From Ramlibacter sp. (GTDB taxonomy: Bacteria; Pseudomonadota; Gammaproteobacteria; Burkholderiales; Burkholderiaceae_C), in contig JAHBZM010000001.1 in NCBI GenBank assembly GCA_019635435.1, positions 744,001-808,000 on the forward strand: a stretch of DNA of 64,000 nt, written 5' to 3'. Positions 8,202 through 18,736 of the stretch are shown here, one piece after another (the stretch's first letter is position 1; each line of letters begins with the position of its first letter). The notes under the pieces are model-generated. The model was not told the origin of the DNA, did no database searches, and saw only the letters and a program-made list of their open reading frames with translations. The translations under genes and the position numbers were made by a program.

Positions 8202-9287
8202 TCAGCCCCTGTCGGTCGCCAGCCATTGCTGGTCGGCCCAATCGCCGTTGGCCTGTGTCAGCTTGAGCCGCGCGGGCAGGTAGTCCATCTCGGGTGAAAT
8301 CCAAAGTTCTAGTTTTTGGTCGAACTCGTGCCGGGGGTGGCGGATGAACTTGAGCGTGTGGCGCTCACCGCCGGGCAAGGCCAGGGTCTCGGGGCCGACA
8401 AAGCTGAACTGCCAGACGTCGGCGTCGCGGGTGCTCGCGGTCTGGACGCTGACGGTGGTGCCCGGACGGAAATGGGCCGGGTTGGCGGCCACCATCGCGC
8501 CCAGCTGGATCAGCACGCTCAGGCGGTCCTGTGCCCCGGCCTGCAGCGGCACGGCCGGCGCGTTGCTGCTGAAGCTGATGCGTGCCTTGTCGCGCTCGAA
8601 ATGGGCCGCCTGCTCGCTGCGCGACTTGTCGGCGAAGCGCGTGGGCGCCAGGCCGTCCGCGGTGACCTGGCCCATGCTGGTCTGCTGGCGGCTGCCCACC
8701 AGGAAGGCGCTGATCTCCAGCCGGGCCTGGTAGTCCGACCCGTCATGACGCCAGTGCAGCACAGCGTCGGCGCGGTAAGGCTGGTGGCGGGCCTCGCCGC
8801 GCACCTCGTAACGCAGGCGGGCCGAGCCCGGGATCGCGAATGCGGCGGGCAGGGTGGGGGGCACGCCCGCCAGCGGGGCCGGGGCGGCCGCTGCCCCGGT
8901 GGGTGAGGGAGGCTGTTTTGCTATGGTTTCAGGAGCATCCAGTGGCCGAGGGTCCTGGACTCCCGGCACTTTGGGTTCAGAAACCCGCGCTGGGGCCGGC
9001 GTTGGGTGAGGTGCGGTTGCAGGCACCGGGTGCCGAGCCGCCTCGCCCGATTGAACCAGGGCCGGGCTGGGGCCGGGAGGGGTTGCTGCCGCCGCAGGCG
9101 CCGGCGGGGCGGGGGTTATGGCCCGTGTGATCAGCGGCCGTGTCGCCAGCGCGCCCAGGGGCGCCGGCGCGCGGACCGACAGCAGTCCGGGCGGGCTTTG
9201 CAGCACCAGCAGGTGGGCGGCGAGCACCGCGGCCGTGAGGCCGGCCAGCGTCCGCGAGGGCAGACGGTGCCCGGGCGCCAGGGTCAT
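8202..9287 (-). CDS. DUF3108 domain protein, probably envelope-anchored
   Basis: The protein has 361 residues. An N-terminal hydrophobic segment (LAGLTAAVLAAHLLVL) is followed by a long Pro/Ala-rich linker (about 45-145), reminiscent of periplasm-spanning linkers, and then a DUF3108 domain (about 150-355) rich in beta structure (RLRYEVRGEARHQPYRA, TSMGQVTADGLAPTRF). DUF3108 proteins are predicted periplasmic proteins of unknown function. The linker contains a copy of a dispersed 48-nt repeat (8920-8967) in antisense orientation, so part of the linker may be repeat-derived. The start overlaps the stop of the IclR gene by four bases. Confidence 0.82.
   Translation of the reverse strand: MTLAPGHRLPSRTLAGLTAAVLAAHLLVLQSPPGLLSVRAPAPLGALATRPLITRAITPAPPAPAAAATPPGPSPALVQSGEAARHPVPATAPHPTPAPARVSEPKVPGVQDPRPLDAPETIAKQPPSPTGAAAAPAPLAGVPPTLPAAFAIPGSARLRYEVRGEARHQPYRADAVLHWRHDGSDYQARLEISAFLVGSRQQTSMGQVTADGLAPTRFADKSRSEQAAHFERDKARISFSSNAPAVPLQAGAQDRLSVLIQLGAMVAANPAHFRPGTTVSVQTASTRDADVWQFSFVGPETLALPGGERHTLKFIRHPRHEFDQKLELWISPEMDYLPARLKLTQANGDWADQQWLATDRG
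8920..8967 (+). repeat. Dispersed 48-nt repeat, copy 1 (inside DUF3108 gene)
   Basis: Imperfect palindrome GCTATGGTTTCAGGAGC, then 20 bases starting ATCCAGTGGCCG, then GGACTCCCGGC. It lies on the strand opposite to the host gene and encodes part of the Pro-rich linker. The layout (17 + 20 + 11 bases) is identical to the other copies in this window. Confidence 0.65.
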
Positions 9288-10060
9288 CCGCGGTGCCCCA
9301 GGTCGCTGGAGAGCTGGGCTGCCGCGGCCCGCAGCGGCCGCAGCACCGCGCCGTCCCAGGCCGGGTCGAAGGTGGCGACCGAGCCCAGCGTCACCATGCC
9401 CAGCACCATGTGGCCGTCGGCGTCGAACACCGGCACGCAGAAGCCCACGATGCCCGGCAGCAGGGTGTCCACCACCCGGGCCGCGCCGCGCTGGCGCACT
9501 TCCTCGAGCAGCAGCTTGACCTCGGCCAGGCTGGCGGGCACGTCGGTGCGGCCCGACTTCTGCGCGCGCGCCAGCTCGTCGCGCAGCATCGGGGTGATCG
9601 CATCCAGCGCCACGTGCGCCGCAAAGCAGCGCCCCGTGGCCGACGACAGCAGGGGCATCACGTCGCCCAGGCGCAGGTTGACCGTGACCGACTGGGGCGA
9701 CTCCTCCCAGTGCACGATGGTGGGCCCGTGGTTGCCCCAGACCGCCAGCGCAATGGTGTGGCCCACCTGTTCCATGAGCGCGCCCACGCGTTCACGCGCC
9801 AGCTTCACCGCGTCCAGCCGCTCAAGCGCCGACAGGCCCAGCTTGAGCGCGGCCGGGCCCAGGTCGTAGCGCGTGGTGGCGCTGTCCTGCACCACCAGCT
9901 GCAGCCGCTGGAAGCTCACAAGGTAACGGTGGGCCTTGGCCGCGCTCATGCCCGCGGCCGCCGCCAGGTCGCGCAGCATCAGCGGGCCCGCGGCCTGGCC
10001 CAGCACGCCCAGCAGCGCAAAACCGACTTCAACCGACTGGATGCCTGCGCGCTCTTTCAT
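9284..10060 (-). CDS. IclR-family transcriptional regulator
   Basis: The protein has 258 residues. The N-terminal winged helix-turn-helix (about 5-70) has LRDLAAAAGMSAAKAHRYLVSF as its recognition region. The C-terminal effector-binding domain contains the usual GPTIVHWEESP and LLPGIVGFCVPVFDADG segments. IclR regulators often control catabolic genes and bind small aromatic or organic acids. The gene is divergent from the fumarylacetoacetase-family gene across a 100-base AT-rich region and so is its probable regulator. Its last four bases overlap the start of the DUF3108 gene. Confidence 0.9.
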   Translation of the reverse strand: MKERAGIQSVEVGFALLGVLGQAAGPLMLRDLAAAAGMSAAKAHRYLVSFQRLQLVVQDSATTRYDLGPAALKLGLSALERLDAVKLARERVGALMEQVGHTIALAVWGNHGPTIVHWEESPQSVTVNLRLGDVMPLLSSATGRCFAAHVALDAITPMLRDELARAQKSGRTDVPASLAEVKLLLEEVRQRGAARVVDTLLPGIVGFCVPVFDADGHMVLGMVTLGSVATFDPAWDGAVLRPLRAAAAQLSSDLGHRG

Positions 10061-10160
10061 GGTTTGGACGAATTCTTATACAATTACGTTTAGGTAAATT
10101 CATTTAACAATGCGTAATGTCTGCAGACTGTAGCGCATTCATCCTCCGGGGACAAACACC
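10061..10160. promoter_or_regulatory. Divergent promoter/operator region, IclR gene / FAH-family gene
   Basis: This is an unusually AT-rich stretch between divergent genes. It holds ATTACG at 10083-10088 and its inverted partner CGTAAT at 10113-10118, with a partly palindromic AGGTAAATTCATTTAA between them, as expected for a dimeric regulator site. TATACAAT near 10077-10084 could be a -10 element. A purine-rich GGGGACAAAC precedes the rightward ATG. Assignment to IclR is inferred from position. Confidence 0.45.
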
Positions 10161-11203
10161 ATGAAACTCGCTACCTACAAAGACGGCTCGCGCGATGGCC
10201 AGCTCGTTGTGGTCTCCCGCGACCTGAGCTCGGCGCATTATGCGACCGGCATTGCGCAGACGCTGCAGCAGGCGCTGGACGACTGGAACTTCATCAGCCC
10301 CCAGTTGCAGGACCTGTACACCACGCTCAACCACGGCAAGGCGCGCCATGCGTTCCCGTTTGACCCGGCCCAGTGCATGGCCCCGCTGCCGCGCGCCTAT
10401 CAATGGGCTGACGGCTCGGCCTACATCAACCATGTGGAGCTGGTGCGGGCCGCGCGCAACTCCGAGGTGCCCGAGAGCTTCTACACCGACCCGCTGATGT
10501 ACCAGGGTGGCAGCGACGACTTCATCGGCCCCTGCGACGACGTGGTCTGCCCCAGCGAGGCCTTCGGCATCGACTTTGAAGCCGAGATCGCGGTCATCAC
10601 CGGCGACGTGCCCATGAGCAGCTCGCCCGAGCAGGCGCTGGACGGCATCCGCCTGCTGATGCTGGCCAACGACGTGAGCCTGCGCAACCTGATCCCGGCC
10701 GAACTGGCCAAGGGCTTCGGCTTCTTCCAGAGCAAGCCGGCCACGGCCTTCAGCCCGGTGGCCGTCACGCTTGACGAAGTGGTGGTCAACGGCGAAAGCG
10801 CCTGGGACAAGGGCCGGTTGAACCTGACCATCCAGAGCACCTGGAACGGCCGCAAGGTCGGCATGTGCGAGGCCGGCCCGGAAATGACCTTCCACTTCGG
10901 CCAGCTGATCGCCCACATCTGCAAGACCCGCAATGTGCGCGCAGGCAGCATCGTGGGCAGCGGCACCGTGAGCAACAAGGGCGTGACCGATGCCAACGGC
11001 AAGACCGACTGGCCCAAGGGCTACAGCTGCATTGCCGAGAAGCGCGCGATCGAAACCATCCAGGACGGCAAGCCCAGCACCGAGTTCATGAAGTACGGCG
11101 ACACCATCCGCATCGAGATCAAGGGCCGGGACGGCCAGAGCATCTTCGGCGCGATCGACCAGAAGATCGTGGCGCCTGGCGGCCGTCCCGCGCCGGGTAA
11201 AGG

Positions 11204-11207
<4 letters not shown>
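10161..11207 (+). CDS. Fumarylacetoacetate hydrolase-family protein
   Basis: The protein has 348 residues. The FAH fold is supported by the metal-binding triad E140 and E142 in GIDFEAEIAVITGD and D171 in MLANDVSLRN, and by the C-terminal YGDTIRIEIKGRDG. Family members cleave or hydrate beta-diketo or keto-enol acids at the end of aromatic ring-cleavage pathways, using Mg2+ or Ca2+ in the cytoplasm. The divergent IclR regulator fits a catabolic role. Fumarylacetoacetase itself, a fumarylpyruvate hydrolase or a 2-keto-hydratase are all possible, and no other ring-cleavage gene is nearby. Its TAA stop overlaps the convergent otsA stop in the tetranucleotide CTAA, with no terminator hairpin between. 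Confidence 0.85.
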
Positions 11208-12636
<1,429 letters not shown>

Positions 12637-12640
<4 letters not shown>

Positions 12641-14415
12641 ATCACGGTATCCCAGGGGGCTGACAGCCGGGTGGCTGCGTTGATGATGCCGACCATGGAG
12701 TACGTCTGCGGGAAGTTGCCCCACATCTCGCCGGTTTCGGGGTGGGTGTCCTCGGACAGCAGCCCCAGCGGGTTGCGTCGTGCCAGCATGGTCTCGAAGA
12801 TCTCGCGCGCCTGGGCCTTGCGGCCGATGCGCGCCAGTGCGTCAATGCGCCAGAAGGTGCAGATGTTGAAGGCGGTCTCGGGCTTGCCGAAGTCGTCGGG
12901 CGCCTCGTAGCGGCGCATGTAGGGGCCGTCGCACAGCGAGGCCTCCAGCGCATCCACCGTGGCCAGGAAGCGCGGGTCATGCGGGTCGATGAAGCCGACC
13001 TCGGCCATCAGCAGCGCGCTGGCGTCCAGGTCGCGCCCGCCAAAGCTCTCGGCGAACGACTGGCGCTCGTCGCTCCAGGATTCGCGCAGGATGCGCTCGC
13101 GGATCACGTCGGCCCGTTCGCGCCAGTGGCGGATGCGCTCGGGCAGGCCCAGCGTGACCGCGACCTTGGCCAGCCGGTCGCAGGCGGCCCAGCTCATGAG
13201 CGCCGACGAGGTGTGCACGCGCGCGCGCGTGCGCAGCTCCCACATGCCGGCGTCGGGCTGGTCATAGACCCGGAAAGCCTGCTCGCCCACGGCCTCCAGG
13301 TGGACGAATTCGGCGCGCCCGGCGCGCCGGAACAGCCGCTGGTCATGGAACGACTGGGCCGCGCCAAGCACGATGTTGCCGTACACGTCATGCTGGAAAT
13401 GCTCCTGGGCCTGGTTGCCCACGCGCACCGGCCCCTGGCCGCGGTAGCCCGGCAGGTGCTCCACGAAAGCCTCGGGCAGCTGCTCTTCCTGGCCAATGCC
13501 ATACAGCGGCTGGATGTGGCCGCCGCGCGAGCGCACGATCACGTTGGACAGCCAGCGCAGGTAGTCCTCCATGGTGCCCACTTCCGACAGGCTGTTGAGC
13601 GCGCGCACCACGAAGAAGGCGTCGCGCAGCCAGCAGTAGCGGTAGTCCCAGTTGCGCCCGCTGAACGGCGCCTCGGGAATGCTGGTGGTCATGGCCGCGA
13701 CGATGGCGCCCGTGTCCTCGAACAGCGAGAGCTTGAGCGTGATGGCGGCGCGGATCACCGCGTCCTGCCACTCCAGCGGAATGGCCAGCCGGCGCGACCA
13801 GGTGTGCCAGTAGCCCACGGTCTCCTTCTCGAAATTCTGCGCGGTGTCGCTGATCCCGCCGGTCAGCGTCTCGTCGGGCCCGAGGATGAAGTTCATGGGC
13901 CGGTCGGCCACGAAGAAGGTTTCGGACAGCACGTAGTTCAGCGGCACATCGCAGGTCAGGCGCAGCGTCTGCGACGGGCTCACATACCGGATGTGGTGGC
14001 TGCCCTGGGTCAGCGTGGGCTGCTGGCGGCCCCAGTCGAAGCGCGGGCGCAGCAGCACGCGCAAGCGGGGCGTGCCGGCCAGCACCTTGACGCGGCGCAC
14101 CAGCGTGATCGGGCGGAAGGTGCGGTCGCGGCTGAGGAAGCGCGGCGCGAAGTCGGTGATCTCCACGGCATGCCCCGCGGTGTCGTACAGCCGGGTGCGC
14201 AGGATCGCCGTGTTGGTTTCGTAGTTCTGCTCAGCGCGCGCGAAGTTCTCGATCTCGAAGGCCCAGAAACTGCCGTCCTCCTCCGGGTTCAGCAGCGCAT
14301 TGAAGACCGGGTCGCCGTCAAAACGGGGCAGGCAGCACCAGACGATGCGCGCGTGCGCATCCACGAGCGCACTGTAGGCGCAATTGCCGATCATGCCGAG
14401 ATTCAGGTTGCTCAT
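12637..14415 (-). CDS. Glycoside hydrolase family 15 (glucoamylase/trehalase-like)
   Basis: The protein has 592 residues, starting MSNLNLGMIGNCAYSALVDA. An N-terminal beta domain is followed by an (alpha/alpha)6 catalytic domain with GRNWDYRYCWLRDAFFVVRA, the substrate-binding hallmark of GH15. The later segment SSALMSWAACDRLAKVA and the C-terminal SEDTHPETGEMWGNFPQTYS also fit. There is no signal peptide, so it is cytoplasmic. Many cytoplasmic GH15 enzymes act on maltose or trehalose. Its position between otsB and otsA, with four-base overlaps at both ends, argues for a role in trehalose turnover; the exact substrate is inference. Confidence 0.92.
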
Positions 14416-15152
14416 GCGGATACCTTTTGCTTCAGGGCCACGGCCTGCGCCAGCTCGCGGCGCAGGGCCTCGGGGCTGTCGAGCCGGTGCCACGCCACAC
14501 TCGGCCCCGGGCCGACCTTCACCCCCAGACCGCCGCGGGCCTGCACGGCGCTGAAGCCCACTTCGTCGGTGACATCGTCGCCCACGAACAGCGGCTGGCG
14601 GCCCTCGAACGGCGGCTCCATCAGGAACGCATCGATGGCGTGGCCCTTGCCCACGCCGCCGGGCTTGGCTTCCAGCACCATCTTGCCGTGCAGCAAGGTC
14701 AATCCGGGGGACTGCTCCACGGCTGCCTGCATCGTGGCCAGGCAGGTGTCGGCGAGCTCGGGCGCCAGCCGGTAGTGCAGCGCCACGGAGCCGCGCTTGA
14801 GTTCCACGCGCAGGCCCGGGTGCTGTTGCGCCAGCACCTGCGCCGCCTGCTCCACCACCTCCAGCGCGAAGGTCGGCAGGAAGGTCAGCGAGCCGTCGGC
14901 ACGGCGCCGCTCGGCGCCGTGGACTCCCGCCACCGGCAACTGCAATGGCGCCAGAAACCCGTCGATCTGTTCGATGGGCCGGCCCGACACCACGGCCAGC
15001 GCGCCGCCCAGGTAGCCCGACAGGGCCTGCAGCGTGGCGCCCAGGCCGCCCGGCACCACCACCGATTCGGGCCGGTCCGCCAAGTCCACCAGCGAACCGT
15101 CAAAGTCCAGAAACAGCGCGCACGAGGGGCACAGCAGATCGACAAAATTCAT
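14412..15152 (-). CDS. otsB: Trehalose-6-phosphate phosphatase
   Basis: The protein has 246 residues. As a HAD-superfamily phosphatase it has the nucleophile motif LFLDFDGSLVDLA near the N-terminus, VVSGRP as motif II and the acidic motif LFVGDDVTDEVGF near residue 190. It removes phosphate from trehalose-6-phosphate made by OtsA. It is first in the trehalose operon, and its stop overlaps the glucoamylase start by four bases. Two in-frame ATGs are possible: 15152 (MNFVDLL) and 15164 (MVGQMNF). GGGGCTGGT before the latter could serve as its ribosome site, so the true start may be 12 bases further upstream. Confidence 0.93.
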   Translation of the reverse strand: MNFVDLLCPSCALFLDFDGSLVDLADRPESVVVPGGLGATLQALSGYLGGALAVVSGRPIEQIDGFLAPLQLPVAGVHGAERRRADGSLTFLPTFALEVVEQAAQVLAQQHPGLRVELKRGSVALHYRLAPELADTCLATMQAAVEQSPGLTLLHGKMVLEAKPGGVGKGHAIDAFLMEPPFEGRQPLFVGDDVTDEVGFSAVQARGGLGVKVGPGPSVAWHRLDSPEALRRELAQAVALKQKVSA

Positions 15153-15210
15153 CTGCCCGACCATACCAGCCCCGGTGTGCGCTGCACAAGACGCCGCTGG
15201 CGCCGGCGTT

Positions 15211-15228
15211 TGTAGGCGCCAGCCTACA
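15211..15228 (-). other. Perfect hairpin upstream of otsB
   Basis: TGTAGGC and GCCTACA form a seven-base-pair stem with a four-base loop, in the gap between the VOC gene stop and otsB. A second, weaker inverted repeat (ACGCCG/CGGCGT) lies next to it towards otsB. There is no T-run, so a plain intrinsic terminator is unlikely; a leader structure or attenuator of the VOC-to-otsB read-through is possible. Confidence 0.4.
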
Positions 15229-15240
15229 GGCCCGGCGCGC

Positions 15241-15669
15241 TCAGGTGGCGTACAGGCCGTTGAGCGACTCGAAGCCCTTGACCTCGATCGGGTTGCCAAA
15301 CGGGTCCAGGAAGAACATGGTCCATTGCTCGCCGGGCTCCCCGGGGTAGCGCACCTGGGGCTTGAGCACGAAGTCGGTGCCCGCCGCTTCAAGGCGCCTG
15401 GCCATGGCCTGCCAGTCGGGCAGCGCCAGCACCAGGCCAAAGTGCGGCATGGGCACCAGCACGTCGCCCACATGGCCGGTGCGCGCGGTCTTGAAGGGTT
15501 CGCCCAGGTGCAGCGAAATCTGGTGGCTGAAAAAGTCAAAGTCCACCCAGGTGTCGGTGCTGCGGCCTTCGGCGCAGCCCAGCACGCCGCCATAGAAGCG
15601 GCGCGCCTCGTCGAGGTCGGTCACGTTGAAGGCCAGATGGAACAGGCTGCGGGGGCGGGGCGTGGTCAT
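15241..15669 (-). CDS. VOC (glyoxalase/bleomycin-resistance fold) protein
   Basis: The protein has 142 residues with two beta-alpha-beta-beta-beta modules: LFHLAFNVTDLDEARRFYGG at the start and MFFLDPFGNPIEVKGFESL at the end. Candidate metal ligands are the His in FHLAF, the His in ISLHLGEP and the Glu in IEVKGF. The superfamily includes dioxygenases, epimerases and resistance proteins, and the substrate is unknown. The start at 15669 is preferred over the longer frame because MTTPRPRSLFHLAF aligns with the usual N-terminus. It is divergent from the TraB/GumN gene. Confidence 0.85.
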   Translation of the reverse strand: MTTPRPRSLFHLAFNVTDLDEARRFYGGVLGCAEGRSTDTWVDFDFFSHQISLHLGEPFKTARTGHVGDVLVPMPHFGLVLALPDWQAMARRLEAAGTDFVLKPQVRYPGEPGEQWTMFFLDPFGNPIEVKGFESLNGLYAT

Positions 15670-15725
15670 CCGCAGACTATAAAGTGCGGGCAAAACCCGC
15701 TCACCGTCTGGGCACAATGCGGGGC

Positions 15726-16721
15726 ATGCTCATACCCTGTCCTTGGCGCGTGCGGCGCGCACTGGTGGCTCTCTGCCTGTCTGGCCTGGGGCTGTCGCCG
15801 CTGGGCGCCCAAACCGCCGCGCCCGACAACTGCCCGGCCCCGGCGCAGCCGTTGGGCCCCGCGCAGGTGGCCGAGGGCCTGCGCAGCGCCCCCGACCGGG
15901 GTTTTCTGTGGAGGCTTGAACGCGACGGGCGCAGGTCGTGGCTGTACGGCACCCTGCACGTGGCGCGCGCGGAGTGGGTGGTGCCCGGCCCCCGCGTGCG
16001 CCAGGCCCTGAACAACAGCGACGTGCTGGCCCTTGAGCTGGACCTGCTCGATCCCCAGACGCTGAGCGAGCTCATGGCGCCGCCCACCGAGCAGGAACTG
16101 GCCGGCCGCGCAGTGCTGACGGCCGACCAGCAACAGCAGGTGGCCGATCTGGCGCGCGCGCAGTGCCTGCCCCTGGCGGCGCTGGCGGGCCAAAGCCCGA
16201 TGATGCAGCTCGCCAGCCTGACGGTGCTGGCCGGGCGGGCCGATGGCTTCTATCCCGAACTGGCCATTGACCTGGTGTTGCGCGGCTGGGCCGAGGCCCG
16301 CAAGATACCTGTGCTCGGGCTGGAGTCGGCGCAAGCCCAGCGGGCCCTGCTGGAAAGCCTGGGGGAGACCGTGGAAGAGCAACGTGAAACCCTCAAGGAG
16401 CAACTGGCGGAGCTGACCACCGGCCATGCCCGTGAACAGTTGCGCAAGGTGGCAGACATCTGGGCGCGGGGTGACCTGGCCACCCTGGCGGGCTACCCGC
16501 AGTGGTGTGCCTGCATGGACACGCCGGCGCAACGACGAAGCATGGCGCGCCTGCTGGACGACCGCAACCTGCCTCTGGCGCGGCGCATTGCCGCGCTGCA
16601 TGCGGGGGGCCAGCGCGTGTTCGCCGCCATCGGCGCACTCCACATGGTGGGCCCGTCCAGCGTGGTCAGCCACCTGCGCGACGCGGGGTTCACCGTGGTC
16701 CCGGTGGCTTTTGCCCCCTGA
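15726..16721 (+). CDS. TraB/GumN family protein, exported
   Basis: The protein has 331 residues with a signal peptide ending near GLSPLGAQ, so it is periplasmic or surface-exposed. The two family motifs are present: WLYGTLHVARAEW near residue 75 and IGALHMVGPSSVVSHL near the C-terminus. The TraB/GumN family has a Tiki-type metalloprotease-like fold whose bacterial role is poorly known. The ATG at 15726 is chosen over two earlier in-frame ATGs because it directly precedes the signal peptide. The intergenic region to the next gene is 116 bases. Confidence 0.85.
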   Translation: MLIPCPWRVRRALVALCLSGLGLSPLGAQTAAPDNCPAPAQPLGPAQVAEGLRSAPDRGFLWRLERDGRRSWLYGTLHVARAEWVVPGPRVRQALNNSDVLALELDLLDPQTLSELMAPPTEQELAGRAVLTADQQQQVADLARAQCLPLAALAGQSPMMQLASLTVLAGRADGFYPELAIDLVLRGWAEARKIPVLGLESAQAQRALLESLGETVEEQRETLKEQLAELTTGHAREQLRKVADIWARGDLATLAGYPQWCACMDTPAQRRSMARLLDDRNLPLARRIAALHAGGQRVFAAIGALHMVGPSSVVSHLRDAGFTVVPVAFAP

Positions 16722-16837
16722 AGGAGCCCTACGCAGTGCGCAACCGACGGTAACAACGGCGCAGCGGCAGGCTTGCGCAATGGGCCCGCATCCCCAAGAA
16801 TGCGCAGGCAGTGCAGTCAAATCAGGAGGATCCGGAC

Positions 16838-17728
16838 ATGGCCACCACAGTCTCATCGGGGTTTCGTTTCGGTTGGCTGCTGGCGCTGGCCGCCGCTGCC
16901 TTGCCGGCCGCGGGCTGGGCCCAGGACGCGTTCAAGCGCGTGGCCCAGCGCGACCAGATCAACCTGGGCTACCGCGAGGACGCGCCGCCGTTCTCGTTCC
17001 TCGATGCCAAGCGCCAGCCCGTGGGCTACAGCCTGGACTTCTGCCGGGCCATGGCCGAGCGCATCCGGCTGGAAACCGGCAAGCCCAACCTGCGCATCAA
17101 GCTGATCCCGGTGGCCGCCGACCAGCTGGAGCGCGTGGTGGCCAGCGGCGGCGTGGACCTGATGTGCGCGGGCACCTCCGACACCGCCGCACGGCGCGAG
17201 CGCATGGCGTTCTCGCAGCCGGTCTTCATTTCCAGCGTGAAGTTCATGGTGCCCGCCAAGGCCAGGCTCACCACCGCCGCGCAACTGGCCGGCAAGACCG
17301 TGGCCGTGCTGGGCCGCACCACGGCCGAGTCGGCCGTCAAGGCCTATGCCGAGCGCACCGGCGTGGCCATCAAGGTGGCGCGCGTGGTCAGCCCCGAGGC
17401 GGCGCTGAGCCAGCTGCAGCTGGGCCAGGCTGCCGCCTTCGCGCGTGACGAGGTCCTGCTGCTCAACCAGCGCGCCGGGCTGGCCAACCCGGAGTCGCTG
17501 GAGCTGCTGCCCGAAAGCATTTCCACCGAAACCATTGCCATCGCGCTGCCGCGTGGTGACGCCGGCCTGCAGCGCGTGGCGGACCAGACCATGGCCTTGA
17601 TGGTGCGCAGCGGCCAGGCCGAGGCGCTGTACGCCCAGTGGTTCGTCAAGCCGCATGCGGGCGCGCCCAAGGGCCTGAACCTGCCGCTGTCGCCGGCGCT
17701 CAAGGCCGAGTTCGACAAGCTGCGCTGA
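16838..17728 (+). CDS. Periplasmic amino-acid-type solute-binding protein (orphan)
   Basis: The protein has 296 residues with a signal peptide ending in AAGWAQ. The SBP family 3 fold is shown by RDQINLGYREDAPPFSFLD, VGYSLDFCRAMAERIR and LAGKTVAVLGRTTAESAVK. The set resembles glutamate/aspartate-binding proteins. AGGAGGA at 16824-16830 fixes the ATG at 16838. No permease or ATPase gene is adjacent, so it must share a transporter encoded elsewhere or act as a ligand-binding sensor. The next gene, a crotonase, starts 25 bases downstream and may be co-transcribed. Confidence 0.88.
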   Translation: MATTVSSGFRFGWLLALAAAALPAAGWAQDAFKRVAQRDQINLGYREDAPPFSFLDAKRQPVGYSLDFCRAMAERIRLETGKPNLRIKLIPVAADQLERVVASGGVDLMCAGTSDTAARRERMAFSQPVFISSVKFMVPAKARLTTAAQLAGKTVAVLGRTTAESAVKAYAERTGVAIKVARVVSPEAALSQLQLGQAAAFARDEVLLLNQRAGLANPESLELLPESISTETIAIALPRGDAGLQRVADQTMALMVRSGQAEALYAQWFVKPHAGAPKGLNLPLSPALKAEFDKLR

Positions 17729-17753
17729 GGCCGCGGCCTGCCACAATCAGGCC

Positions 17754-18548
17754 ATGGACTATTCACGCTACAAGACCTTCAACCTGAGCCGCCGCGGCCC
17801 CGACGGCTCGGTGCTCGACATCCAGATGAAAGCGCAGAACGGCAAGCTGCCGACGGCCGGGCACGACGGCCACTGGGATCTGTGCGAAATCTGGCGTGAC
17901 GTGAGCGCCGACGAGTCGGTGCGCTGCGCGGTGCTGCGCGGCGAGGGCCTGGGGTTCTCCGGCGGCGGTGACCTGGCCCTGGTGCAGGACATGGCCAGCG
18001 ATTTCGCGGTGCGCACCCGGGTCTGGAAGGAAGCGCGCGACCTGGTCTACAACGTGATCAACTGCGACAAGCCCATCGTGAGCGCCATGCACGGCCCGGC
18101 CGTGGGCGCGGGCCTGGTGGCCGGCCTGTTGGCCGACATCTCGATTGCAGCCCGGAGCGCGAAGATCGTGGACGGGCACACGCGCCTGGGGGTCGCGGCG
18201 GGCGACCATGCCGCCATCGTGTGGCCCCTGCTGTGTGGCATGGCCAAAGCCAAGTATTACCTGATGCTGTGCGAGCCGGTCAGCGGCGAGGAGGCCGAGC
18301 GCATCGGGCTGGTGTCGCTCGCGGTGGACGACGACCAGTTGTTGCCCAAGGCCTATGAGGTGGCCGACCGGCTGGCCAGCGGCAGCCAGACGGCCATCCG
18401 CTGGACCAAGTACTCGCTGAACAACTGGCTGCGCCAGGCGGGGCCTTCGTTCGACACCTCGCTGGCGCTCGAGTTCATGGGCTTTGGCGGGCCCGATGTG
18501 CATGAAGGCGTGGCGTCTTTGCGCGAGCGGCGGGCGCCCAAGTTTTAG
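17754..18548 (+). CDS. Enoyl-CoA hydratase/isomerase (crotonase) family protein
   Basis: The protein has 264 residues. The crotonase fold is clear: oxyanion-hole segments GLGFSGGGDLALV and MHGPAVGAGLVAG, then LADISIAARSAKIVDGHTRLGVAAGD. In classic hydratases two glutamates lie in the following helix region. Here the corresponding stretch GHTRLGVAAGDHAAIVWPLL has His/Thr and Asp instead, so hydration of a trans-enoyl-CoA is not assured. Other chemistries of the superfamily (isomerase, decarboxylase, thioesterase) are possible. The frame includes the whole domain and the expected C-terminal ERRAPKF. Confidence 0.85.
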   Translation: MDYSRYKTFNLSRRGPDGSVLDIQMKAQNGKLPTAGHDGHWDLCEIWRDVSADESVRCAVLRGEGLGFSGGGDLALVQDMASDFAVRTRVWKEARDLVYNVINCDKPIVSAMHGPAVGAGLVAGLLADISIAARSAKIVDGHTRLGVAAGDHAAIVWPLLCGMAKAKYYLMLCEPVSGEEAERIGLVSLAVDDDQLLPKAYEVADRLASGSQTAIRWTKYSLNNWLRQAGPSFDTSLALEFMGFGGPDVHEGVASLRERRAPKF

Positions 18549-18585
18549 GTTTTGGCGCTGATTGCGTTGGCCCCGCGGGTTGTCA

Positions 18586-18673
18586 GCAGCGGGTGCCTGC
18601 CTCCGCTCGTGTCCTCCGCCAACGGCTGCGCCGTTGTCTCCCCCTTAACCTCGCTGCGGCAGGCACCCGCTGC
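18586..18673 (+). repeat. Structured repeat, copy A
   Basis: The outer arms GCAGCGGGTGCCTGCC (18586-18601) and GGCAGGCACCCGCTGC (18658-18673) are perfect inverted repeats. Inside are a conserved block CGCTCGTGTCCTCCG, an inner hairpin with stem AACGGC/GCCGTT, and a second conserved block ending CCCCCTTAACCTCGCTGC. The same two blocks recur in inverted orientation in copy B with different stems. It lies in a 346-base gap downstream of the crotonase gene. Confidence 0.75.
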
Positions 18674-18736
18674 CGCCAACCCGCTACCGCTGTAGCGCGC
18701 AGAGCTTGAAAACCTGGCGCGCAAAAATGGTTGGCA

